DNA of 52,157 bases. Source: Polluticaenibacter yanchengensis. Lineage in GTDB: Bacteria > Bacteroidota > Bacteroidia > Chitinophagales > Chitinophagaceae. Positions 37,003 to 45,701 of the stretch are shown here, in pieces; position 1 is the first letter of the stretch; each line of letters starts with the position of its first letter. The stretch spans positions 1 to 52,157 of the forward strand of contig JAQGEF010000027.1 of assembly GCA_027854065.1 (NCBI GenBank). The letters run 5' to 3'. Made by a program: the position numbers and the translations under genes. The notes beneath the pieces were generated by a model. The model made no database searches, was not told where the DNA came from, and saw only the letters and a program-made list of their open reading frames with translations.

Positions 37003-39507
37003 ATGAATTTTAAGAGAATTCTACTGTCTTTTTTCCTTTTAATAAATATGCACGCTATGGCGCAGAATGCCGGTATCTCCGGTATTGTGGAAGATGAAAA
37101 AGGCCGGCCTGTTGCTGATGTTTCCATCTCTTTCCTGGGACAACAGCCTATCACTAAAACCAATGACAGTGGTTATTTCTCCCTGAAAGTGCGGGCCAAT
37201 AAACAAATTGCCCTCGTATTTACCCATATCAACTACGCTGAAAAACAAAAAATATTTTTACTGAACCCGAACGAACAGGAAACGGTGAGAATTATCCTTT
37301 CTGCTTCCAACGCCACTTTAAGCGATGTCATCATTACTTCTAAAAAAGGACGTGAGGAAGTGAGTTTAATAACTGTCAATCATAAAAATGCCATTATTAA
37401 CCCTGCACCTGTCAGCAATATAGAAAACCTGATAAAAGTATTTGTCAACAGCCGCAGTGAGCTGAGCAGCCAGTACGAAGTACGTGGCGGCAACTACGAT
37501 GAGAACCTGATATATGTAAATGATTTTGAAATATTTAAACCATACCTGGTGCGCAGCGGGCAACAGGAGGGACTGACATTTATAAATCCTGAGCTGACCG
37601 CTAATGTGAACTTCTACAACGGCGGCTTTGCTGCTAAGTATGGCGATAAAATGAGCAGCGTGCTGGACGTGGAATATAAAAAGCCTAAAGCAAACGGCGG
37701 CAGTGCCTATTTAGGCTTACTGGAGCAGGGTGCACACCTGGAGGGCATTAGCAAAAACAAAAAATTCAGCTACCTGGCAGGTGCCAGGAACCGTTCTTTG
37801 AGGGGCTTATTGGGCTCCCAGGAAACCAAAGGCAATTATGTGCCGTCCAGCAGCGATTTCCAGGCGTTTATTACTTATAAAGCCAATCCGAAATGGGACC
37901 TGGAATTACTCACCAACCTGAGCAATACAAAATTCACTTTAGAGCCTGAATACAGCCAGCAAACAACTTCGGTATTTACCTCCCAATTCAGTACCAACCT
38001 GGGACTGGACATTTATTTCCAGGGTCGCGAAGTGGACAGGTACAGCACGCGCATGGCGGGCCTTAGTTCTATTCATAAAATTAATGAGCATTTTAAGCTG
38101 AAAGCGATGCTCAGCTATTTCCAGAATAAAGAGGAGGAAAATATTAATATACAGGGTTCTTACTTGTTTGGCGACAGGGAATATGATAAATCGAGCGCCG
38201 AATTCGGCCAGATCAACAACCCGCTTGGCGCCGGGGTTTTCCTGAATTATGCCCGCAACAGCCTGGATGTAAAAGTACTGAATGCCAGCCTTAAAGGATA
38301 CCTGAAAAAAGGATGGCATAATTTGCAGTTTGGCATATCTGCGGAACGTAATACCATTAAAGATCTGCTGAACGAGTTTGAATACCAGGACAGCGCGGGC
38401 TATAGCCTGCCTAATAATACGGGCCCTTTAAATGTATTTAAATCTGTACAGGGCAATGCCGACTTAGATATCAACCGTTTTACCGGCTATATACAGGATA
38501 ACTATGTAATAGAAACAGAAAAACTGAAAATGATTATTAACGCCGGGGTTCGCCTGAACTACAACGATCTTAATAAGGAATTTTTGGTATCGCCAAGGGC
38601 AGGCATTACCATCGCCCCGCAGAAATGGTCCAAAGACATCTTGTTTAAAATTGGTACCGGCATTTACAACCAGCCGCCTTTTTACAGGGAAATGCGCCGT
38701 TATGACGGCACTATTAATACCAGCCTGAAAGCGCAGAAATCCTACCAGGTAAGCGCCGGTTTCGATTATTCATTTATCGGTTTTCAAAAGCCGATGCGCC
38801 TGAGCGTGGAGACCTATTATAAAAACATTACCAATTTAATACCTTACGATATAGACAATGTGCGCCTGCGTTACTTTGGCGAAAACATGGGCAAAGCCTA
38901 TGCTTATGGCATTGAAGGCCGCCTGTTTGGCGAATTGGTAAAGGATGCGGAAAGCTGGCTGAGCATTGGTTATATGAACGCCAAGGAAAACCTGACAGGT
39001 GACTACTACCTGAACTATTACAATGCTGCCGGCGAATTAATCGGTGCCAATACCCAGGACCAGGTTGCGGTACGTAATGAACAGGTGGATATTGGCTGGC
39101 TGCGTCGCCCTACCGACAGGCGCATTAATTTTGGTATGTTTTTCAGCGATTACCTTACCACCAACAAGAACTTTAAAGTATTCCTGCAATCCTTATTTGG
39201 CACCAATTTGCCCTATAATATTCCCGGTAGTACGCGCTACAGGAACGGTATGGAAATTCCGTCTTATTTCCGCTTCGATTTAGGTTTCAACTATCAATTG
39301 CTGAAAGCGAACAAGGTGGAACGTCGCTACCATAGCCCGTTTAAAAACCTTGAAAATATCTGGATCAGCCTGGAGGTATTTAATCTTTTAGACAAAGCCA
39401 ATACCATCAGCTATACCCTTATAAAAGATTTTAGCAACAGTACTTTTGCAGTTCCAAATCGCCTGACGCCGCGTTTAATCAATTTTAAAATTGTGACCAG
39501 GTGGTAA
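37003..39507 (+). CDS. TonB-dependent receptor with CarboxypepD_reg domain
   Basis: 834 aa. Signal peptide (MNFKRILLSFFLLINMHAMAQ), regulatory-like domain ('GISGIVEDEKGRPVADVSISF'), a plug ('SQYEVRGGNYDENLIYVND', 'NPELTANVNFYNGGFAAKYGDKMSSVLDV') and a barrel with 'DIYFQGREVDRYSTR' and a C-terminal 'RLTPRLINFKIVTRW'. It is not SusC-like (no partner SusD). A TACATTTG element (36959-36966, TAnnTTTG) lies 37 nt upstream of the ATG but no good -33 box was seen. Substrate unknown. Confidence 0.92.
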   Translation: MNFKRILLSFFLLINMHAMAQNAGISGIVEDEKGRPVADVSISFLGQQPITKTNDSGYFSLKVRANKQIALVFTHINYAEKQKIFLLNPNEQETVRIILSASNATLSDVIITSKKGREEVSLITVNHKNAIINPAPVSNIENLIKVFVNSRSELSSQYEVRGGNYDENLIYVNDFEIFKPYLVRSGQQEGLTFINPELTANVNFYNGGFAAKYGDKMSSVLDVEYKKPKANGGSAYLGLLEQGAHLEGISKNKKFSYLAGARNRSLRGLLGSQETKGNYVPSSSDFQAFITYKANPKWDLELLTNLSNTKFTLEPEYSQQTTSVFTSQFSTNLGLDIYFQGREVDRYSTRMAGLSSIHKINEHFKLKAMLSYFQNKEEENINIQGSYLFGDREYDKSSAEFGQINNPLGAGVFLNYARNSLDVKVLNASLKGYLKKGWHNLQFGISAERNTIKDLLNEFEYQDSAGYSLPNNTGPLNVFKSVQGNADLDINRFTGYIQDNYVIETEKLKMIINAGVRLNYNDLNKEFLVSPRAGITIAPQKWSKDILFKIGTGIYNQPPFYREMRRYDGTINTSLKAQKSYQVSAGFDYSFIGFQKPMRLSVETYYKNITNLIPYDIDNVRLRYFGENMGKAYAYGIEGRLFGELVKDAESWLSIGYMNAKENLTGDYYLNYYNAAGELIGANTQDQVAVRNEQVDIGWLRRPTDRRINFGMFFSDYLTTNKNFKVFLQSLFGTNLPYNIPGSTRYRNGMEIPSYFRFDLGFNYQLLKANKVERRYHSPFKNLENIWISLEVFNLLDKANTISYTLIKDFSNSTFAVPNRLTPRLINFKIVTRW

Positions 39508-39608
39508 TCGTTTTCATCATTATACACCGGCGTGGTTTCTATTAATATAGTAAAACTATCAATTCAATTATTGAGGGGCTTTCAACATTCGTGCTCCATT
39601 CATCTGCT

Positions 39609-39696
39609 GTCCGGCGTACTTTTGGCTCCGCTACGCTCGGTGCTCCTGCGTCGCACTGGCTCGTTCCTCGCCACCAACGTATGCCGCAGCCCATCT
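39609..39696 (-). repeat. GGGCTGCGG-family dispersed repeat, second copy
   Basis: On minus it runs GATGGGCTGCGGCATACG, GTTGGTGGCGAGG, GACGCAGGAGCACC, GCGTAGCGGAGCC and ends TACGCCGGAC, matching both ends of the copy at 18447-18580 but with a different, more GC-rich middle. The remaining ~150 bp up to 39852 hold nothing clear beyond short A/T-rich inverted repeats. Confidence 0.6.
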
Positions 39697-39852
39697 GCAT
39701 TTTTATACTAATCAACAAAAGTATTAGTCGCTATGCCTTGGAATAATTTAGATACCCAAAGAATAAATTATCCACCCAAAAAAGCTAATTTTACAATAAT
39801 GCTTTTACCGCCAAAAGCAGCTATTTTTTAAGCATATAAACATCCGGCAAAT

Positions 39853-40245
39853 ATGGAACATAAAGTACACGAAGGACGCAATGTAAAACGCTTTAGAGAA
39901 ATGCTCGGCATAAAGCAGGACGCTCTTGCCTGGGAACTGGGCGAAGACTGGAGCCAGAAAAAAGTATCCTTGCTGGAAGCTAAAGAAACCATTGATGAAT
40001 CGCTCTTAAAACAAATCTCCCGTGCCTTAAAAATACCTGTAGAAGCATTGCAGAATTTTGATGAGGAGCAGGCGATTAATATTATTTCAAGTACGTTTCA
40101 TGATAGCTCTACGGGTGTCATTGTTAATTATAACAACCCTATTGATAAAATTCTTCAACTTCATGAAGAGAAGATTGAGCTATATGAAAGAATGTTGAAG
40201 GAAAAGGATGAGATGATGGCGGAGTTAAAGAAATTGATAAAGTAA
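39853..40245 (+). CDS. XRE-family helix-turn-helix regulator
   Basis: 130 aa. The N-terminal HTH (GRNVKRFREMLGIKQDALAWELGEDWSQKKVSLLEAKETI) fits the Cro/CI type; the C-terminus is a charged coiled coil (LHEEKIELYERMLKEKDEMM) for dimerisation. Similar small regulators are common near Bacteroidota mobile and accessory regions. It points toward the immunity array and converges with its last gene (40421), marking the edge of the accessory island; whether it controls the array is unknown. Confidence 0.85.
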   Translation: MEHKVHEGRNVKRFREMLGIKQDALAWELGEDWSQKKVSLLEAKETIDESLLKQISRALKIPVEALQNFDEEQAINIISSTFHDSSTGVIVNYNNPIDKILQLHEEKIELYERMLKEKDEMMAELKKLIK

Positions 40246-40261
40246 AAAATTCAATCAACAT

Positions 40262-40296
40262 AAAAATCCACTACGTTATTTTGCAGTGGATTTTTT
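40262..40296. terminator. Hairpin between XRE gene and array
   Basis: AAAAATCCACT/AGTGGATTTTTT stem followed by T-rich DNA on plus, 16 nt after the XRE stop. The same ATCCACT hairpin recurs at 43954, 45357, 46388 and 50378 inside the array. Confidence 0.75.
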
Positions 40297-40420
40297 ATCC
40301 TTTATACTTGATAGAAGTGGTATAATATCCATCAAAACCGTTAATCATTGCCTATTTTACCCGCAAGAACGTAGTTAGAGATTATTTAAAGCTTAGAACA
40401 TTGTACTTAACTCGAACTTG

Positions 40421-40699
40421 TTATGCATCATTGATTGCGTAATCATACAATCGTTTTGCCTTTTCCTCTAAGGTTGGTTTATATCCTAAACTTGCTTCCC
40501 AATCCTCAACAAATTCCTTTGCCAGAAAAACTTCTATTAGATAATAGTATTTTCTCCCTTCTACCTCTTTAACTCCTTCGTCGCCTTCTTCTGCAAAAGA
40601 AAGCATAATATCAGAGTTGGGATCTCCCTTATCTTCTTGAAAAATAATAGCTTCTTCGTCTATGTTTTCAATTTCTTTAATTAAATGAGTTAACTTCAT
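40421..40699 (-). CDS. Immunity-like small acidic protein (array gene 1)
   Basis: 92 aa, strongly acidic (IDEEAIIFQEDKGDPNSD, FAEEGDEGVKEVEG), cytosolic, ending 'PTLEEKAKRLYDYAINDA'. I do not recognise a named Imm family with certainty. The start ATG overlaps the stop (ATGA) of a short orphan tail upstream, as in toxin-immunity pairs. Last gene of the array. Confidence 0.6.
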   Translation of the reverse strand: MKLTHLIKEIENIDEEAIIFQEDKGDPNSDIMLSFAEEGDEGVKEVEGRKYYYLIEVFLAKEFVEDWEASLGYKPTLEEKAKRLYDYAINDA

Positions 40700-40740
40700 A
40701 TTTTACTAACTTCTATTTTCTTCGAATTGTAAAATCCTCC
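40696..40740 (-). pseudogene. Orphan toxin tail of array gene 1
   Basis: GGFYNSKKIEVSKI then stop, the stop overlapping the immunity ATG as ATGA. Here the same frame continues upstream through the repeat (LANLAKQVGDLKGKTFDS), because 21 nt of the palindrome are missing. Confidence 0.5.
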
Positions 40741-40835
40741 GCTATCGAAAGTTTTACCCTTCAAGTCTCCGACTTGCTTTGCTAAATTAGCAAGATGAAA
40801 ATACTTTTCTCTAAAAAATAGAGTCCTACTTTATA
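40739..40835 (-). repeat. Array repeat R1, short copy
   Basis: On minus it reads TTGCTAATTTAGCAAAGCAA then GTCGGAGACTTGAAGGG and ends TTTCGATAGCGG at the tail. It lacks most of the CACAAGTTT...AAACTTG palindrome seen in other copies. Confidence 0.75.
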
Positions 40836-40851
40836 CATTATACTAAGGCAT

Positions 40852-40885
40852 AAAATGGCCGCTACATTTTTGCAACGGCTATTTT
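40852..40885 (-). terminator. Cassette terminator (GCCGCTACA hairpin)
   Basis: Imperfect stem AAATGGCCG/CGGCTATTT, downstream of array gene 2. Recurs at 42648, 44129 and 45532, each 135-215 nt after an immunity stop. The stretch to 41042 is repeat module R5, also found at 45617-45695. Confidence 0.65.
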
Positions 40886-41042
40886 TATGCCCTATCGTTT
40901 GATGGAATAACTATAAACATCTATCAAAACCTTCCGAATCGGAACCTTTCTACTCTTTTACACTTATTTTAGTAACTGCAAGGCACAGGTCAGAGACCTG
41001 CACCAGACTGAGAGGGGAGAACTTATGATAAAAAAGTTATAA

Positions 41043-41621
41043 TCAAAATATTCGAACATTCTCCCATAATTTGTAAAAATCCAACATATAACTTCTATAC
41101 ACAGAATGCTGTTTGACATTTTGTTCCAATATTTTTCTTAATATAGTAAAATATTCATTTAATGCAACATTTAAAGCATTAATCCAACTACTCTTATTAA
41201 TTACAACATCCTCAAAAAAGTATTGTCCTCTAATATTTTCAGCTTGAGAGTTCAGACTTTTATATGAAATAGAAATATCATATAAACCTTTTTTTTTAAC
41301 CCAAAATTCATTTTCACCCATAATAATAGACATCTTTGAAATATCAATGCTATCCTCAGACCAATCAGATTTTTTTTCTAACGCCCAATATAAAGAATTT
41401 ATCAAAAATGTTAATGCTTTGGTCATATTATAAAACTCAATTGATCTAAATATAGTTTTATATCCTTCCAATGTTATAGAGAATCCTCCAAAAGTAGACC
41501 AAAAACTATCTAAAACTCTATCTTCCATATCCATATAATCAAGTCCTCTACATAAGTCATTATAGGTTACAATCCGACCAGAAGCTGAGCAGTACAAACA
41601 CATAACCTCTATATCACACAT
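41043..41621 (-). CDS. Immunity-like protein (array gene 2)
   Basis: 192 aa, soluble, no signal peptide. Contains 'FWSTFGGFSITLEGYKTIFRS', an aromatic central helix (LTFLINSLYWALEKKSDW) and a C-terminal helical bundle (LNVALNEYFTILRKILEQN). No family recognised. The start lies 6 nt after the stop of an orphan toxin tail. Role as immunity protein is inferred from position only. Confidence 0.55.
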   Translation of the reverse strand: MCDIEVMCLYCSASGRIVTYNDLCRGLDYMDMEDRVLDSFWSTFGGFSITLEGYKTIFRSIEFYNMTKALTFLINSLYWALEKKSDWSEDSIDISKMSIIMGENEFWVKKKGLYDISISYKSLNSQAENIRGQYFFEDVVINKSSWINALNVALNEYFTILRKILEQNVKQHSVYRSYMLDFYKLWENVRIF

Positions 41622-41627
41622 TTTTAA

Positions 41628-41699
41628 TTAATTTTGCTTTGTAAAAATTTTATCATAAACTGTTTCAGTAACACTTTCACCAATCATATATCCACCAAT
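41628..41699 (-). pseudogene. Orphan toxin tail of array gene 2
   Basis: 23 codons after the repeat boundary (IGGYMIGESVTETVYDKIF...), stop 6 nt before the immunity ATG. The upstream frame is closed by TAG inside the repeat, so it cannot be made alone. Confidence 0.6.
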
Positions 41700-41921
41700 C
41701 CGCTATCGCAAGTCTTACCCAGTGAACTTATTACTTTTCAGTTATCGCAAGTTTTGCGCAGCAAACTTGTGATTGCATCCTCCAGTCTCCGACTTGCTTT
41801 GCTAAATTAGCAAGATGAAAACACTTTTTTCTAAAAAAATCGTGTTCTACTTTATACCTTATACTTGATGAAATTGCAATAACATCCATTATAAATTTCC
41901 AACTCTACCTGCCTATAAAAC
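41700..41921 (-). repeat. Array repeat R1, long copy
   Basis: Starts at GTTTTATAGGCAG, which overlaps the stop of array gene 3, and ends GATAGCGG at the tail. It carries a decaying reading frame (FIMDVIAISSSIRYKVEHDF, then FRKKCFHLANLAKQVGD) shared with the copies at 42379 and 50104. Near the tail it contains a partly duplicated palindrome. Confidence 0.75.
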
Positions 41922-42275
41922 ATAACGTTGGATTTCAATTAAAACAGCACTTTCATGCTCAATTAAAAATTGATTATAATTAAGAGTATCTATTTTAAAA
42001 TCAAATTCATTTATAATAATTAACTTTCTATAAATCGTATCTGAAAACCTATTTTTAGGGGCTGCTTTTATCAAAAAAGAATTAGTATTACTTTGTAATT
42101 TATATACGTCCAACAATGTACTATTTATAATATCCATATTATCATTTTCTAATCGATATCCATCTCCTGGCATATAAACAATAGAACAACTCTTATTAAG
42201 TTTATATTCTTTATGAAAAAAAATATCAAGACAAGATGATAGAAATAAAATAAGTATAACACATATTTTTTTCAT
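41913..42275 (-). CDS. Immunity-like lipoprotein (array gene 3)
   Basis: 120 aa from ATG 42275; a longer frame to 42350 is less likely because it runs over the tail region in another frame. Signal MKKICVILILFLSSC gives a lipobox, so it is exported. Mature part is small and beta-rich ('KSCSIVYMPGDGYRLEND', 'SVVLIEI'-like end at SAVLIEIQRYVL). No family recognised. The tail stop is 10 nt upstream. Confidence 0.55.
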   Translation of the reverse strand: MKKICVILILFLSSCLDIFFHKEYKLNKSCSIVYMPGDGYRLENDNMDIINSTLLDVYKLQSNTNSFLIKAAPKNRFSDTIYRKLIIINEFDFKIDTLNYNQFLIEHESAVLIEIQRYVL

Positions 42276-42285
42276 TTGATAAGTT

Positions 42286-42378
42286 TTAGTCAATTGGTTG
42301 TATTGGTGGTTTAACCGCTGTATTATCCTGAGGGCTTTTAAACACATCAATCTTTTTGATTTCAGGTAAAGTCTGTGT
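42286..42378 (-). pseudogene. Orphan toxin tail of array gene 3
   Basis: 30 codons (TQTLPEIKKIDVFKSPQDN ... PIQPID) between repeat and lipoprotein gene, in the same junction frame (TAG CGG) as the tail of gene 2. Confidence 0.6.
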
Positions 42379-42563
42379 CCGCTATCGCAAGTTTTACCAG
42401 TGAACTTGTGATTGCACCCTTCAAGTCTCCGACTTGCTTTGCTAAATTAGCAAGATGAAAACACTTTTCTCTAAAAAATAGTGTCCTACTTTTATACCTT
42501 ATAGTTGATGATATTGCTATAACATCCATTATAAATTTCCAACTCCACCTCTGCCTATAAAAC
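42379..42563 (-). repeat. Array repeat R1, full copy
   Basis: Same sequence as 41700-41921. The R1 frame is fully open here (67 codons, through KCFHLANLAKQVGDLKGAIT), with a 1-nt deletion in the palindrome that changes frame before the tail. Confidence 0.8.
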
Positions 42564-42630
42564 AAGTCGGAGACTTAAAGAAGAATTAATTAATTACAAT
42601 TTTACTACGCAAAACTTGTGACAGCAGAGG
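42563..42630 (+). repeat. Inverted partial R1 copy after array gene 4
   Basis: CAAGTCGGAGACTT followed, after ~30 nt, by TACTACGCAAAACTTGTGA on plus: the same modules as R1 in the opposite orientation, on the far side of the gene 4 cassette. Confidence 0.6.
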
Positions 42631-42647
42631 AAATTATACTAACGCAT

Positions 42648-42683
42648 AAAATAGCCGCTACATTTTTTGCAACGGCTATTTTT
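42648..42683 (-). terminator. Cassette terminator after array gene 4
   Basis: AAAATAGCCG/CGGCTATTTT stem with TACATTTTTTGCAA loop. The stretch to 42896 is hairpin-rich module R6 (GATGGATGT/ACATCCATC and GGTTCCGAATCGGAAC-type inverted repeats), without a gene. Confidence 0.75.
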
Positions 42684-42896
42684 ATGTCTATCGTTTGATG
42701 GATGTGCTATAACATCCATCAAACCGTTCCGAATCGGAACTTTTTAATCTTTTAAACTTACATTTTCCGGTTGCGTATTTTGCCAATCTGAAGATTGGCC
42801 ATCGCTTGACTAGGAAAAAAAGAGAGCAGCTAATGGCTCAAAGTGTTACCTCTCTGCTTACCAATAACTGTTCAAAGTGAAAAATTAGTGAAGTAA

Positions 42897-43817
42897 TTAT
42901 CTGTTTCGCTTTAGTATTAATTTCTTTTTTTCAGTGTCTTTTAATGCTTCGTTGATTTCTTTTGTTTTAAGCATATAGTGTTTTTTATCACTTAGCCATA
43001 CTTCCTTTAAAGTGGGGTGCTGCAGTAAATAAAGATTGTTACTTTCAGTTAATTCCCCTTCGGTAAACTGTAATTTATATAATGATGGCAACTGCTTTAT
43101 GATCGGCTCCAAGCTTACCATTTTACCGTTGTTGATAACTTTTAATGTTCTTAGCTTACCTACACCCTGTAATGTTGCTAAGTCCAACTTTTTGCATACT
43201 TCTATTTCAAATTCTTCTAACTGATACACAGGCTTACCATCTGTAAAGGTTTCTAAATTCTTATTGTAAGCAAGCCCTATTTTTTTGAGTTTCTTCAATC
43301 CTTCCAACCCTTTGCAGCTTTTTATATTGCTTTGGATAATGTTCAACTCTTCTAAATTTTCTAACCCTGCCAAATCACTTAAATCTCCTGTGGATGATTG
43401 ATATTGCCATAATCTTAGCTTCTTTAAACTTTTATTAGAAAATAAATTTTTAAGATATTTAGTATGATAGCCCTCAAAAACTTCGATTTTAGAAAAATTT
43501 GAAAAATCAAGTTCGGTTGTAACAGGGTCATTAAAAATTCGCAAAAAAATTAATTCATGTTGGGAGTTTATCCCTTTAAAGTCTTTTATACTAAAAGGAT
43601 TTACAATGATGCGTTTTGCTTGTATTTTTTTAAGTATATTAAGATTGTCCTCATTATAACCATCATCCAACATTGAGTAGCCAAATGAGGCACCTTCAAT
43701 GTTTTCCAGATTAAAAGTCTTTACACATTCATCAAGATGTTTAGAAGAAAACATCATAAACAATCCGTTATTTCCCTTAGAATAAACAATGTTATTCTTT
43801 AAAATTTCATTACTCAT
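42897..43817 (-). CDS. Leucine-rich-repeat immunity-like protein (array gene 4)
   Basis: 306 aa, soluble. From about residue 85 to 260 there are LRR-like units: 'LKKLRLWQYQSSTGDLSDL', 'LENLEELNIIQSNIKSCKGL', 'LKKLKKIGLAYNKNLETF', 'LEEFEIEVCKKLDLATLQGV', 'KLRTLKVINNGKMVSLEPI'. LRR folds bind proteins, which suits neutralising a toxin. It starts 9 nt after an orphan tail. Longest gene of the array. Confidence 0.7.
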   Translation of the reverse strand: MSNEILKNNIVYSKGNNGLFMMFSSKHLDECVKTFNLENIEGASFGYSMLDDGYNEDNLNILKKIQAKRIIVNPFSIKDFKGINSQHELIFLRIFNDPVTTELDFSNFSKIEVFEGYHTKYLKNLFSNKSLKKLRLWQYQSSTGDLSDLAGLENLEELNIIQSNIKSCKGLEGLKKLKKIGLAYNKNLETFTDGKPVYQLEEFEIEVCKKLDLATLQGVGKLRTLKVINNGKMVSLEPIIKQLPSLYKLQFTEGELTESNNLYLLQHPTLKEVWLSDKKHYMLKTKEINEALKDTEKKKLILKRNR

Positions 43818-43826
43818 ATAGCATAC

Positions 43827-43874
43827 TTATTGAGACTTTACAACACCTGTACTTCCAATAGTACCCCGTCCACC
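43827..43874 (-). pseudogene. Orphan toxin tail of array gene 4
   Basis: GGRGTIGSTGVVKSQ then stop, 9 nt before the immunity ATG; the frame joins the repeat as K-T-C-D-S-G-G. Confidence 0.55.
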
Positions 43875-43946
43875 GCTATCGCAAGTTTTACACGGTGAAC
43901 TTGTGAAAAAGCTTAAAACAAACAATACTACAACAAAATAAGCTTT
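43875..43946 (-). repeat. R1 palindrome end joined to module R4
   Basis: CGCTATCGCAAGTTTTAC palindrome followed on plus directly by AAGCTTAAAACAAACAATAC, module R4 (also near 45251, 46255 and 49985). Confidence 0.7.
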
Positions 43947-43953
43947 CCACTAG

Positions 43954-43986
43954 AATCCACTGCGCTTTAATTTTGTAGTGGATTTT
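43954..43986. terminator. ATCCACT hairpin of the array
   Basis: AATCCACT/AGTGGATT stem with T run on plus. Spacer to 44128 holds repeat modules only. Confidence 0.6.
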
Positions 43987-44128
43987 TTATACTCTATAAA
44001 ATATCAAGCTGGCTGAACTTAAAAAAATAACCAGTCGGAGAATTAAAAAGCACCTATCACAAGCCTTCTCTGCCATATTTTTAAGAGTAGGATTGAACTA
44101 CTACAAAACTTTTGAATAAATAAAACAC

Positions 44129-44158
44129 AATAGCCGCTACATTTTTGTAGCGGCTATT
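44129..44158 (-). terminator. Cassette terminator after array gene 5
   Basis: Perfect stem AATAGCCGCTACA/TGTAGCGGCTATT. The stretch to 44340 is module R6 without a gene. Confidence 0.8.
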
Positions 44159-44340
44159 TTTATGCCTATACTTTATAGAAGTGCTATAACATCCATCAAA
44201 ACGTTCCGCAATGGAACTTTTTCACTCTTATACGCTTACATTTTACGACTCCTATCTTGCCAGTCTTAAATTTGGCTATCGCCAGGACATAGTCAGAGAC
44301 TACGCCCAATTAACAACATGAACACTACGCCTAACGTGGA

Positions 44341-45033
44341 TTAGTAAAGCGGTTCTAACTTTTCTTTCAACTCCTCTATATCAAATCCATATGCCAATGC
44401 TTTTATAATATTAAAAAAACGAATACAATCATCTAATTTACAGTTAAAGGATTGAGGACTATACTGTGAATAAACAATGTAATCTTTCATTGTAGAAATT
44501 TCTATAATAATCCTATCAGGATGAGTGGAAGAAAAGCCATGCTCAAGCTTACGAAAAGCATCAAAATCCTTTACATCCTTATATGCATTCTCATTTAATG
44601 CCAAATATATTTCCTCCCATTTTCTTTTGTTTTTCTTTCTGACAAATACTTTAGAATATTTGATTTGTTCATTAAAATTATACCAAAATTCTTCTGGTGA
44701 AATGTATTTATAATGATACACATTTATATCTTCAGAATTCAATTTTATCATCAACATGTTTTGCAGATACTTGTGGCCAGCTTTTACCCCATCAAACCAA
44801 ACTCTGATTTGCAAAGAATCATACCCATTTTTTAATGAATTAAGACCAAACTGCTTTTCAAAAAAGCTAATTGCTTTTGTGATAGAACTATCAGATCTTA
44901 CAAACATATTAATGTTATGATTTTCTTTTTGATAATTTAAGTCAGTTTTGTCATCACTTCCATTACAACCTGATATAATTAATATGACGAAAATATTGAG
45001 TAGTCTTTTTTTGAGGTTGCACCACTTCTTCAT
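44341..45033 (-). CDS. Immunity-like lipoprotein (array gene 5)
   Basis: 230 aa from ATG 45033; an in-frame ATG ten codons earlier gives a poorer signal. The N-terminus MKKWCNLKKRLLNIFVILII ends in SGC, a lipobox. The mature part is charged, with 'SITKAISFFEKQFGLNSLKN' and 'KALAYGFDIEELKEKLEPLY' at the end. No family recognised. Exported localisation suggests that the matching toxin acts in the envelope (inference). Confidence 0.6.
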   Translation of the reverse strand: MKKWCNLKKRLLNIFVILIISGCNGSDDKTDLNYQKENHNINMFVRSDSSITKAISFFEKQFGLNSLKNGYDSLQIRVWFDGVKAGHKYLQNMLMIKLNSEDINVYHYKYISPEEFWYNFNEQIKYSKVFVRKKNKRKWEEIYLALNENAYKDVKDFDAFRKLEHGFSSTHPDRIIIEISTMKDYIVYSQYSPQSFNCKLDDCIRFFNIIKALAYGFDIEELKEKLEPLY

Positions 45034-45139
45034 TGGCAATAATTTTTTGTAGTTTTTGTACATTACTAGGTACTCTGTTAGTAAAATTCTTAACAGTTTC
45101 TTTTACTATCTGTTTAAGTTTCCTCCGCTCCGCCTCCGT
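44963..45139 (-). pseudogene. Possible orphan toxin tail of array gene 5
   Basis: An open frame of 58 codons (TEAERRKLKQIVKETVKNF...) follows the repeat boundary and runs about 70 nt into the immunity gene. A competing short frame (DNGGGAEET) ends early. Assignment uncertain. Confidence 0.35.
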
Positions 45140-45356
45140 TATCGCAAGTTTTACCCAGTAAACTTGTGATTATTATTCTTTAAGTCTGCGACTTGTTTTT
45201 CTCAATTTGCAAGATAAACCTAAGTAACACAAAGACAATCTAGTTTAAAAAAGCTTAAAACAAACAATACTACAACAAAATAAGATGATAACTTCCCTAT
45301 GAAATTACAATGATCTTTAAGATTTGTTTTAATAATTAAACGATCGATTAATAAGC
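45140..45356 (-). repeat. Degenerate R1 end plus module R4
   Basis: R1 palindrome and a diverged GTCGCAGACTT segment, then R4 (AAAGCTTAAAACAAACAATA) and ATTAAACGATCGATTAATAA, shared with 46255-46387 and 49985-50097. An ATCCACTTC hairpin follows at 45357-45388. Confidence 0.65.
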
Positions 45357-45531
45357 TAAAATCCACTTCAGTATTTGCAGTGATTTTTTCATACTCTATA
45401 AAAATATCAAGCTGACTGAACCTGAAGAAAATAACAAATCGGAGAATTAAAAAGCATTTATCAAAAGTCTTCTGTGCTATACTTTTGAGAGCAAGATTGA
45501 AATACTACAAAAACTTTTGAATAAATAAAAC

Positions 45532-45565
45532 AAAATAGCCGCTACATTTTTGCAGCGGCTATTTT
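45532..45565 (-). terminator. Cassette terminator after array gene 6
   Basis: AAAATAGCCGCT/AGCGGCTATTTT stem. DNA to 45701 is module R5 (AGTAACTGCAAGGCACAG), 85% or so alike by eye to 40941-41025. Confidence 0.75.
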
Positions 45566-45701
45566 TTATGCTCTATCGTTTGATAGATGAACTATATCAA
45601 AAGGTTCCGATTCAGAACCTTTCTACTCTTTCACACTCACTTTAGTAACTGCAAGGCACAGATTAGTACCTGCGCCAGACCGAGGGGGGAGCGAGCACAC
45701 A

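Noticed and set aside
42362..42565. 67-aa ORF as a gene
   Set aside because: It lies wholly within repeat R1, the copies of which are frameshifted or stopped, so it is treated as repeat content.
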